DNA from: Desulfuromonadaceae bacterium
GTDB taxonomy: Bacteria; Desulfobacterota; Desulfuromonadia; Geobacterales; Pseudopelobacteraceae
NCBI GenBank assembly: GCA_028712075.1
Contig: JAQTQX010000005.1
Span: 1-64,000 of the forward strand
Direction of reading: 5' to 3'
Length of the DNA stretch: 64,000 nt
Positions 46,970 through 53,690 of the stretch are shown here, piece by piece. Under the pieces are notes generated by a model. It was not told where the DNA came from, did no database searches, and worked only from the letters and a program-made list of their open reading frames with translations. Made by a program: the position numbers and the translations under genes. Position 1 is the stretch's first letter, and the number at the start of each line of letters is the position of its first letter.

Positions 46970-47038
46970 GCCTTCCAATTTGACAAGCAAGACTTACTGC
47001 CGGGTGAAAGCTAAATGTCCAACTTGCGGCCGTTATGT
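46970..47038 (+). repeat. Probable degenerate attC before the HemG-like cassette
   Basis: GTTATGT (47032-47038) is the exact reverse complement of R'' ACATAAC at 47611-47617, which marks the left junction of the next cassette at 47033. The upstream arm (TGTCCAACTTGCGGCC) resembles other right arms here, but a clear R'' and stem are not visible. A short open frame with CPTCG (46980-47063) crosses the same bases. Confidence 0.4.
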
Positions 47039-47072
47039 GAATAAATATACGAAAGGAATTTGATAACGATAT

Positions 47073-47600
47073 ATGTCCAAGATTCTGATTATCTATTCAA
47101 CCACAGACGGGCAGACAAGGAAGATATGCCATAGACTGCAACAGGTTATTGAGCAGCTGGGGCATCAAATCAAAAGCATTTCCATTCAGGAGGAGCCACA
47201 AATTGACGTAACCACCTTCGATAAAATAGTCATCGGAGCCAGCATCCGCTATGGAAAACACAGCCCACAGATTATCAACTTCATCGAGAAGAACCGACTA
47301 CTCTTGGAGAGCAAACCTAATGCATTTTTTTCGGTGAATGTCGTTGCGAGAAAAGCTGAAAAGAGCAAACCCGAACAAAATCCCTACCTACAAAAATTTC
47401 TCAAACAAATATCATGGAAGCCCAGAGAGTTGGCTGTTTTTGCCGGAAAAATTGATTATCCCAGTTACAGGTTTATTGACCGTTTTATGATTCGACTTAT
47501 CATGTGGATGACCAAGGGACCAACTGACCCCAAAGCCATCGTGGAGTTCACTGATTGGGAACAAGTTGACTCATTCGGGCGGACTGTTAGTACAATGTAA
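47073..47600 (+). CDS. hemG: Flavodoxin-fold protein, HemG-like protoporphyrinogen dehydrogenase (cassette 5)
   Basis: A 175-residue protein. The FMN phosphate loop is IIYSTTDGQTRKI, followed by DKIVIGASIRYGKHSPQI and FFSVNVVARKAEKSKPEQNPYLQKFL. The last two match HemG, the menaquinone-linked oxidase of protoporphyrinogen IX, better than electron-transfer flavodoxins. The C-terminal SYRFIDRFMIRLIMWMTKGPTDP is also HemG-like. As a mobile-cassette gene it may serve as a back-up heme enzyme or have another redox role. Confidence 0.78.
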   Translation: MSKILIIYSTTDGQTRKICHRLQQVIEQLGHQIKSISIQEEPQIDVTTFDKIVIGASIRYGKHSPQIINFIEKNRLLLESKPNAFFSVNVVARKAEKSKPEQNPYLQKFLKQISWKPRELAVFAGKIDYPSYRFIDRFMIRLIMWMTKGPTDPKAIVEFTDWEQVDSFGRTVSTM

Positions 47601-47610
47601 GAATGAGGGC

Positions 47611-47644
47611 ACATAACCAGGCCCTTGGACGCCGACCGTTGAAC
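47611..47644 (+). repeat. Shortened attC site of cassette 5
   Basis: R'' ACATAAC (47611-47617) runs into CAGGCCCTTGGAC, which aligns with the left arm of the attC at 43620, and R' GTTGAAC is at 47638-47644. The loop and most of the right arm seen in the other sites are missing, so only 34 bp remain. The site may recombine poorly. Confidence 0.6.
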
Positions 47645-47665
47645 AGAATAAATAAGAGGTCAATG

Positions 47666-47809
47666 ATGAATTTGGTGGTGATCGGCTTGATTGTTGTTCT
47701 TGCGAGTATTCTGCTGACACGCGCTTACTCAGGTTATTTAGGCGCTATTACGATGATAATTAGCCTTTACCTGATGAGTAAAGGCTGCAACAAAATGAAC
47801 CAAAAATAA
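47666..47809 (+). CDS. Small membrane protein of 47 residues (cassette 6)
   Basis: Two short hydrophobic segments (VVIGLIVVLASILLT and GYLGAITMIISLYLM) and a basic tail. GAGG is 7 nt before the second of two ATGs. It begins 22 bp after the attC core, as cassette genes usually do. No family recognised. No attC follows it, so its cassette has been truncated on the right. Confidence 0.5.
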   Translation: MNLVVIGLIVVLASILLTRAYSGYLGAITMIISLYLMSKGCNKMNQK

Positions 47810-47821
47810 AATTTCGGGAAA

Positions 47822-48133
47822 TCAGGCTGCGAGCAGCTCTTTCAAAATATCCGGTTTTTTTATGGCAATGGTAATGAGTGACTTTGCTGCACCGGACGGT
47901 GCACGACGCCCCTGCTCCCACTCCTGGAGGGTGCGGAGCGACACGCCGAGCAACTTGGCAAACTCGCTCTGGGAAAGACCAATCCTGAGACGGGACGCTG
48001 CCAGAGGAGAGACTTCTATGGTAGACACTCGCCCGACCCTACCAGCCTTAAGGTCCCGCACTGCCTGGAGCAGTTCCTCGCCGATGTTGCGCTTTGCATC
48101 ACGTTCGAGCAGTTCTTTTTCATTTAGTGACAT
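47822..48133 (-). CDS. Helix-turn-helix antitoxin (HigA/NadS-type)
   Basis: A 103-residue protein with an XRE-family HTH at about residues 48-95 (RLRIGLSQSEFAKLLGVSLRTLQEWEQGRRAPSG split over two helices and recognition turn), typical of NadS/HigA antitoxins encoded after their toxin. ATG at 48133 overlaps the toxin stop by 14 bases. Confidence 0.82.
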   Translation of the reverse strand: MSLNEKELLERDAKRNIGEELLQAVRDLKAGRVGRVSTIEVSPLAASRLRIGLSQSEFAKLLGVSLRTLQEWEQGRRAPSGAAKSLITIAIKKPDILKELLAA

Positions 48134-48440
48134 GTTCCATCTCCTCTTTGAGGGCTTTGAGAATGTGACCGGGAATACTGTCAACAGCACTTTTGGCATA
48201 AATCAGAAGCAGCCAGATTTGCCCGGCCTCTGTCCGGGCAAAATAGAGAACTCTGACACCGCCGCTTTTGCCGGTTCCCCGACGGCTCCAGCGAATCTTG
48301 CGAACCCCACCCGAGCCGCGCACCACATCGCCAAAATCGGGGTTGGCGGCAAGATATTCCTGAAAGACTCCGTATTCGGTATCTGTCAGGTAATCATGAA
48401 CCTGTTTCGTGAAAAATGGCGATTCGACAAAAGTAACCAT
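48120..48440 (-). CDS. RelE/HigB-family toxin
   Basis: A 106-residue protein: FVESPFFTKQVHDYLTDTEYGVFQEYLAANPDFGDVV, then GVRKIRWSRRGTGKSGGVRVLYF, which is the RelE-superfamily (Gp49/HigB-like) core with basic residues in the RNase site, and a C-terminal helix. Toxin-first order with the HTH antitoxin is the HigBA arrangement. It is oriented opposite to the cassette genes. Confidence 0.82.
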   Translation of the reverse strand: MVTFVESPFFTKQVHDYLTDTEYGVFQEYLAANPDFGDVVRGSGGVRKIRWSRRGTGKSGGVRVLYFARTEAGQIWLLLIYAKSAVDSIPGHILKALKEEMEHVTK

Positions 48441-48499
48441 GAATCAAATATACGGCATTGACGTATAAAGTCAACCGGCAAATTATTGAGAGATATGAG

Positions 48500-49090
48500 A
48501 TGTCCAACCAGACGAATGATAAGGGCCATGAAATGAACAATAAAAATAGTCGCATATGCCCGGTTGAAAGAGCGGGTAGTCTCGACAATAATATTCGAAA
48601 ATGGCTTCAAAACCCTCAAAAAATACTTCGACCATATATTGAAGAAGGAATGACGGTTCTCGATATCGGCTGTGGGCCTGGCTTTTTCACAATTGACATG
48701 GCACGAATGGTTGGTGAATCCGGTCAAGTCATCGCTGTTGATTTGCAAGAAGGTATGCTTCAAAAATTAAGGACTAAAATTCAAGGGGCAGAACTCGGAA
48801 AACGCATCAGATTGCATAAATCGGAAAAGGACAGAATAGGCTTATCAGAAAAGGGTGATTTTGCTTTAGCTTTCTATGTGGTTCACGAATTTACAAACCA
48901 GGATGAATTTTTTAAAGAACTAATTTCCCTGCTGAAACCGCAAGGATTGGCTCTCGTTGTTGAACCGCCACTCCATGTCTCAAAATCGGCATTTGAAGAG
49001 ACTATTCAAATTGCCAGAGACGCTGGATTTACTCAGCTTGAAGGGCCGAAAATTTTCATCAGCAAAAGTGTACTGTTAAGGAATGGCTAG
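48500..49090 (+). CDS. Class I SAM-dependent methyltransferase
   Basis: A 196-residue protein. The SAM-binding motif MTVLDIGCGPGFFTIDMA and acidic loop VIAVDLQEGML are followed by FALAFYVVHEF in motif IV and an LLKPQGLALVVEP strand. The substrate is unknown. An N-terminal CPVERAGSLDNNIRKW segment marks a subfamily of small methyltransferases. ATG 48500 is used; a start at 48533 is equally reasonable. The upstream 60 bp carries no attC. Confidence 0.75.
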   Translation: MSNQTNDKGHEMNNKNSRICPVERAGSLDNNIRKWLQNPQKILRPYIEEGMTVLDIGCGPGFFTIDMARMVGESGQVIAVDLQEGMLQKLRTKIQGAELGKRIRLHKSEKDRIGLSEKGDFALAFYVVHEFTNQDEFFKELISLLKPQGLALVVEPPLHVSKSAFEETIQIARDAGFTQLEGPKIFISKSVLLRNG

Positions 49091-49100
49091 TTGCTATTAG

Positions 49101-49571
49101 TCATGATAGTTCTCCTTCGGCCTGTTCGCGGTGGTTCCTTTTTCCCGCGACGTCGGCCATCGACACCGGTTTCCGGCAAAGACCGTCGTGTATTAACCGC
49201 CCCATTTCCGCTGCCTGCTCCTCATTCAACGGTTCATGGGTGCCATGCACAAAGTCCGTTTCCGGGAATTCAGCCTGCAGCACACTCAGATATTTCTTTT
49301 TGAAGGGACAGATACTTTCCAGACAATAGGCAAAGTGGATTGCGTCCACGCCGCTCGCTACCAGCGTTCGGACGCGGCGGACGATCTTTTCAGGGGCAAT
49401 CATGGTCGGACAGCCGGAACAACTGATGATGCCGACGACCTGGGCACCCCCCTTGTTTTCGTAACGGGCAAAAGTGCCTTTGCCGGTGTGACTGTCTTCA
49501 AGACAGGCGAACGAACTGCAGGCCAGGTCGTTGGTCATGTTGGAACAGGTGATGATACCGATACGTGCCAT
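49101..49571 (-). CDS. CGGC-domain (metal-binding) protein
   Basis: A 156-residue protein with many cysteines: ITCSNMTNDLACSSFACLED, then GIISCSGCPT and FAYCLESICPF. This arrangement matches CGGC-domain proteins, small proteins suspected of metal binding or metal-thiol redox. AAAGGAGG is 8 nt before the ATG. It is downstream of a tetR gene, with a TetR-type operator in the gap. Confidence 0.75.
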   Translation of the reverse strand: MARIGIITCSNMTNDLACSSFACLEDSHTGKGTFARYENKGGAQVVGIISCSGCPTMIAPEKIVRRVRTLVASGVDAIHFAYCLESICPFKKKYLSVLQAEFPETDFVHGTHEPLNEEQAAEMGRLIHDGLCRKPVSMADVAGKRNHREQAEGELS

Positions 49572-49602
49572 GATGTTACCTCCTTTACATTTTGTGATTA
49601 CT

Positions 49603-49616
49603 GGACCGTTCGGTCC
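49603..49616 (-). promoter_or_regulatory. TetR-type operator upstream of the CGGC gene
   Basis: GGACCG-TT-CGGTCC is a perfect palindrome 32 bp before the CGGC-protein start. The same palindrome with a GT centre lies before tetR (50240-50253). Confidence 0.7.
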
Positions 49617-49634
49617 GGAACTGTGCAAAAAAAA

Positions 49635-50225
49635 TTAAGCTAATGTTTTCAGGATTACTCCAACGATCTCCTTCACGCTTTTTTCATCTCCACCTCCTTT
49701 CACGACGGTTTTAATCCCGCCAAGAGTACAGGCGAGATAATTGGCGAGTATCCCGGCATCCTGGTTCGATGTAATGCTGCCATCCTGCTGCCCGCGCTGT
49801 ACCGCAACCTTCAATGCCTTACGCAACCCCTTGAAGCCTATAGTCACATGCTCGGCCACCAGCCGGTCTTTCTGGGCAAATTCGGTGGCCGTATTCATCA
49901 GAAGACAGCCGCGCCGCAGATGATCGGGTTTCCGGGCTTCTGCTGCAGAATTAAGTAAAATGGTCTCAATAAATGTCAATCCGGAGTCAGACGTTTCCAA
50001 CAGTTGGCGAAACGACTCGTAGATGTGGGTGCGATAGCGTTCGAGGCAGCGGACAAACAGCTCTTTCTTGCCGCCGAACCCCTGATAAAGGCTGCTTTTT
50101 GACAAACCCATGGCGGTCAGCAGATCTTGCATCGAGGTTGCCTCGTACCCTTTTGACCAGAACAGCTGCATGGCGGCATGCAGCGCTTTGTCCGGATCGT
50201 ATTGTAATGGTCTGCCGTTGGTCAT
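49635..50225 (-). CDS. TetR-family repressor
   Basis: A 196-residue regulator. The N-terminal HTH is DPDKALHAAMQLFWSKGYEATSMQDLLTAMGLSKSSLYQGFGGKKELF, followed by a helical ligand-binding domain (FIETILLNSAAEARKPDHLRRGCLLMN, a pattern of AcrR/NemR-like members). ATG 50225 is taken as the start; an in-frame upstream ATG at 50255 lies inside the operator. It probably represses itself and the CGGC gene through the paired palindromes. Confidence 0.88.
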   Translation of the reverse strand: MTNGRPLQYDPDKALHAAMQLFWSKGYEATSMQDLLTAMGLSKSSLYQGFGGKKELFVRCLERYRTHIYESFRQLLETSDSGLTFIETILLNSAAEARKPDHLRRGCLLMNTATEFAQKDRLVAEHVTIGFKGLRKALKVAVQRGQQDGSITSNQDAGILANYLACTLGGIKTVVKGGGDEKSVKEIVGVILKTLA

Positions 50226-50239
50226 GGTTTTATTGTTTA

Positions 50240-50253
50240 GGACCGGTCGGTCC
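50240..50253 (-). promoter_or_regulatory. TetR-type operator upstream of tetR
   Basis: GGACCG-GT-CGGTCC, 14 bp before the tetR ATG, identical in both half-sites to the operator at 49603-49616. Confidence 0.7.
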
Positions 50254-50388
50254 ATAAGTCAAGAAAAATATACTTCATTCCACCAATAGCTCCACAAAAG
50301 CCCGTGCCGTTAATCTTGCCTTGTGTCTAGGGGTAAACCAAGGGCACCTGCCGTATTTCTGTTGCTAATACAATACTTTTGATCGTAT

Positions 50389-50905
50389 TATCCGCATCAT
50401 ATTACGCAACGCGGTAACAATCGTGCTGCTGTCTTTTTCGATGACGAAGACCGGCAAACGTTTTTGAGATTGTTTGCAGCATACGCGCGTAAGTATCATA
50501 TATTAATCTGGGCCAATTGTCTGATGGACAACATATTCATCTTCTTGCGGTGCCGGAAACTGAAACAGCTTTGTCGCGTGGTATCGGCCTTACCAACTTG
50601 ATGTACACCCAATATCTCAACCGCAAATTGAAGCAGTCTGGGCACATCTGGCAAAACCGTTTTTTCTCTTGCGTAGTTGAAAATGATCGGTATCTTTGGT
50701 CGGTGGCGCGCTATATCGAAAGAAACCCTTTGAAAGTTGCTTTGGCTGCAAGTGCCGAGTTATATCGCTGGTCCAGCGCCAAAGCGCATATTACCGGAAC
50801 AAACGACCCGTTGCTGGATGCAACCTCGTGGTTGTCACTCGAGGAGCGGGGTGCTTACCGATGTTTATCTACCGCTGAAGTAAGCGGTGGTACAACCGGA
50901 AGGAT
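50389..50905 (+). pseudogene. REP-associated tyrosine transposase (RAYT), truncated and frameshifted
   Basis: From 50389 the frame reads YPHHITQRGNNRAAVFFDD and continues to CLMDN. The HUH-type transposase motif HIHLL then resumes in another frame near 50532, consistent with loss of one base. The rest (IGLTNLMYTQYLNRKL, SGHIWQNRFFSC, YLWSVARYIERNPLKVA) is standard RAYT sequence. The N-terminal 15-20 residues and the normal C-terminus are missing. It belongs to a different subgroup from the element at 45895. The 130 bp between tetR and this remnant hold nothing I recognise. Confidence 0.8.
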
Positions 50906-50954
50906 CGAAGAGTCGCAGCTTGATGAAATTGGCAGAGTCGGTGTAAGGGCGAGA

Positions 50955-51008
50955 TTCCAGCCAGACAGTTGGACACCGCCCGGCAGGTCAATCCCATACC
51001 CGTTAGGT
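50955..51008 (+). repeat. attC site, distal end of the integron
   Basis: TTCCAGC (50955-50961; degenerate R'') followed by CAGACAGTTGGAC aligns with the left arm of the site at 43620. The right arm GGCAGGTCAATCCCATACCC leads to R' GTTAGGT (51002-51008), a perfect GTTRRRY core. The cassette on its left cannot be delimited. Confidence 0.7.
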
Positions 51009-51022
51009 CATAAGGAGATGAT

Positions 51023-51361
51023 ATGAAATTGATTATCGCAGTCTGTTCGGTTTTAAGCATGTTTTCGCCTTCATTGGTTCTTGCGGATACTTTTCGTTGC
51101 CCAAATGGTAATCTCGTATCAACTGGAGACAAAACTTCCGCCGTTTCAGCCAAATGTGATTCTCCAGACAGTGTTGTTAGCCGTACTGAGCCGATAGAGG
51201 TAGAAGCCGGGACGGATTGGAATACGGGCAATATGATCAAAAAGATTGTATATATTGAGGTTCAGGAGTGGACTTATACAAAAGGCTCAAACCTGTTGCA
51301 TACTTTGGTTTTCCGCAACGGTGTCCTTTCAGAAGTTATTACCGGCGGATTTGTGCGCTAG
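51023..51361 (+). CDS. Small exported DUF2845-like protein (cassette 7)
   Basis: A 112-residue protein with a cleavable signal peptide (MKLIIAVCSVLSMFSPSLVLA) and a mature part beginning DTFRCPNGNLVSTGDKTSAV, with a second cysteine in SAKCDSPDSV, the pattern of DUF2845 periplasmic proteins. AAGGAG precedes the ATG, and the gene begins 15 bp after the attC core. No attC is seen after it. Confidence 0.65.
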   Translation: MKLIIAVCSVLSMFSPSLVLADTFRCPNGNLVSTGDKTSAVSAKCDSPDSVVSRTEPIEVEAGTDWNTGNMIKKIVYIEVQEWTYTKGSNLLHTLVFRNGVLSEVITGGFVR

Positions 51362-51376
51362 CATGTAACAGTTAAA

Positions 51377-51561
51377 GGAATCATTCTTACTACCGGAACC
51401 TTCAAGAAGCTAAAAAGGAAGCAAGGAAAGATGGCGCACCGACTATCGAGCTTGTCGATGGGAATAACTTGGTGACACTTTTTGAAAATCTGGAGTTTGG
51501 GCTCCGGCCGCGCAAAACTCTTGATGTTGATGACAAGTTTTTGACTAATCCCGATAGCTGA
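51377..51561 (+). pseudogene. C-terminal remnant of an Mrr-like restriction endonuclease
   Basis: The bases 51377-51403 read GIILTTGTF, the strand motif seen before the C-terminal helix of Mrr-type nucleases. After a one-base frame change the sequence continues EAKKEARKDGAPTIELVDGN and LVTLFENLEFGL to TGA 51559-51561. The catalytic part and start are gone. Confidence 0.55.
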
Positions 51562-51624
51562 ATGGCGTCAAAGGGGGCAGTAGTCGGAATAAGATAATTT
51601 CGACTACGAGAGCGAAAGAGACGA

Positions 51625-52143
51625 ATGACCCAGGACTCCCATTTCACTTATCGCCCCATCGGCATCCTGCGATCTCCCTATTCCCGCCGCATTGATGCAC
51701 CTCATCAAAGTACGGTGGTGGAAGGCACGGAAACCGGGGATTTCGCGATAGCTACTCTGGAACTTCAGGATTGGCTGGACGAGAAAGCCATTCAAGATCT
51801 GAGCGGCTTCGACAGACTTTGGCTCATATTCGCCTTTCATCTGAGTGAGGGTTGGAAATGCTGTGTCAAGCCGCCTCGGGGTGGTCCAAAGCGGGGCGTT
51901 TTAGCCACCCGATCCCCTCATCGTCCCAATTCTATCGGTCTATCGGCTGTCGAACTGGTAAAAATAGAAGGCAGGACGCTACACCTTCGAGGTGTCGACC
52001 TTCTGGATGGCTCACCTGTTCTGGATATCAAGCCCTACGTCCCTTACGCAGATGCCTTCCCGGACTCCAAAGCAGGTTGGATCGACGAAATGGATGCAAA
52101 GATGGGACGATTTTATGCGCCAGGGCCTCGAAAACCGAGGTAA
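51625..52143 (+). CDS. trmO: tRNA (adenine(37)-N6)-methyltransferase TrmO
   Basis: Methylates N6-threonylcarbamoyladenosine-37 of tRNA-Thr, forming m6t6A. Family marks: YRPIGILRSPYSRRIDAPHQ, GFDRLWLIFAFHLSEGW, RGVLATRSPHRPNSIGLSAV, and LDIKPYVPYADAFPDSKAGW. 172 residues, with the C-terminal lobe of longer members missing. First clearly chromosomal gene to the right of the integron. Confidence 0.92.
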   Translation: MTQDSHFTYRPIGILRSPYSRRIDAPHQSTVVEGTETGDFAIATLELQDWLDEKAIQDLSGFDRLWLIFAFHLSEGWKCCVKPPRGGPKRGVLATRSPHRPNSIGLSAVELVKIEGRTLHLRGVDLLDGSPVLDIKPYVPYADAFPDSKAGWIDEMDAKMGRFYAPGPRKPR

Positions 52144-52221
52144 TTGCAGAGAGGGCGGCCGGAAAACTAAATCAGAGAATGTGAGTGGTCATAGACAGGG
52201 AAGGTTAACACTGGTTCAGGT

Positions 52222-53301
52222 TCAACAACCTGCCGGCGCGAAGGGATAAAAACCTTCTTCGCCGGCGGCAGATGCTTCATTCGTCAGCAAATCTGCCGGG
52301 AATACACAGACCTTGTTTTTGCCGGTTTTCTTTGCCTGATACAGAGCGCGATCGGCTCGTTTAATAAGGTTGGAAGTAAAAATCGTAGCGACCTCCTGAC
52401 AGGTAGCCAGCCCCATGCTCACGGTCATCCGGTGTTTTTGTTCACCAAAGGTAAAGACGGTCTTAGCTACCCTGTTCCGAATCCGTTGCGCAATAGCATG
52501 GGCCGTAGCGGTCTTGGTTTGTGAAAGAATAATTGCAAACTCTTCGCCGCCGAAGCGTGCCACCAGATCATTGCCGCGGCAGCTCTCTTTCAGAATAGTA
52601 GCAAAGGTCTTCAGGACTTGATCCCCTGCCTGATGGCCAAAAGTGTCGTTTACCTGTTTAAAATTGTCCAGATCGATGAGAAGAAGAGACAATGGGCGCA
52701 AGTCGGGGCACTTGACCTTTTGGGCCAGCGTTTCATCAAAGGTTCGGCGATTGAAGAGGTCTGTGAGACTGTCGCGCATGGCTAGATTTTTGATTCTGCT
52801 GTGTTCCAGAGTGTTTTTGATAGCCTGACTGAAGCAGAGAGCTATATTTTCAAGAAGTGGATCGGATAGCGTTTTGTCGTGTTCCGGTTTGTGGTAGATG
52901 GCGATGGAACCCAGGTCGTCACGCAATTTGATGTGTATCGAGGCGAGCGAGTCCTCATTCACTTCCGTGAGGGTGCCGGCCGGCGAACCGCTACTGTTTT
53001 TAAATTTCGTATCAAGCATTCCTTTTTGAATCATTGGGGAAATGGTCACCGTTTTCCCTTCGAGTGTTGCAGAAAAAGCGAAGACAACCCGATAGTAGGG
53101 AGCCTGCGCATAGAGTGCACGGGCCGCTATTGAACAGATTTCATCCAGTTCCAGAGAAGAACAGACCGCCGCCATGAAACCGCTGATAAAGCGGGCCTCT
53201 TGCAGTTCAACCTGAATCTGTTCAGAAGCATATCCAAATCCAGCTCCCTTGACTTCGGGCCTGCTGTCATGAAGTATCGTGCTCTCGTTGTGTCGTAACA
53301 T
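52222..53301 (-). CDS. GAF-like/GGDEF diguanylate cyclase
   Basis: A 359-residue soluble protein. Residues about 35-165 look like a GAF-type sensor domain; the C-terminal GGDEF domain has DSLTDLFNRRTFDE, LLLIDLDNFKQVNDTFGHQAGD, the active site GGEEF at 251-255 and an allosteric I-site RGND at 242-245. It should make c-di-GMP and be product-inhibited. GGAGG is at good spacing before ATG 53301. Confidence 0.9.
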   Translation of the reverse strand: MLRHNESTILHDSRPEVKGAGFGYASEQIQVELQEARFISGFMAAVCSSLELDEICSIAARALYAQAPYYRVVFAFSATLEGKTVTISPMIQKGMLDTKFKNSSGSPAGTLTEVNEDSLASIHIKLRDDLGSIAIYHKPEHDKTLSDPLLENIALCFSQAIKNTLEHSRIKNLAMRDSLTDLFNRRTFDETLAQKVKCPDLRPLSLLLIDLDNFKQVNDTFGHQAGDQVLKTFATILKESCRGNDLVARFGGEEFAIILSQTKTATAHAIAQRIRNRVAKTVFTFGEQKHRMTVSMGLATCQEVATIFTSNLIKRADRALYQAKKTGKNKVCVFPADLLTNEASAAGEEGFYPFAPAGC

Positions 53302-53690
53302 GATCGCCTCCAATATATCTGTCACCACTTACGCACTTCAGAAGCGGAATTCCGAAGTCATAACACTGACATGGAATTGCTTGAAGCAACTAGTGTGCCG
53401 TTTCAGTACATAAATATTAAAATTCAATTATATCTTTGTGTTACTACGGTGATTGCGAACAAACAATTCACCTCAGTGGCGTCAGCAACATGATTTGCAC
53501 AACTGCTGTCATAATTATGACAAGCATGATTGGCTTGTTGTAAAACCTGATAGAGGGCAAAATTACCTTGTGGCTGTATTGACCGGGCAGGGATAAAAAC
53601 ATGAATCATCATTTAGGGGGGGGGGGGACAACATGCACAAAATAACAGCTTGCTGAGAGCATCGATAAATCAAACCACCACAGCCGCCTG
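53302..53690. other. Non-coding gap with a perfect palindrome and a 12-G run
   Basis: No convincing gene lies in these 389 bp. TGTCATAATTATGACA (53507-53522) is a perfect 16-bp palindrome that could be an operator. A run of 12 G occupies 53616-53627. The left part (53302-53460) is AT-rich and probably contains the promoter of the cyclase gene. Confidence 0.6.

Noticed and set aside
53424-53612. Open frame of 62 codons on the minus strand in the gap
   Set aside because: No ribosome site, low-complexity composition and a palindrome inside it; it looks non-coding.
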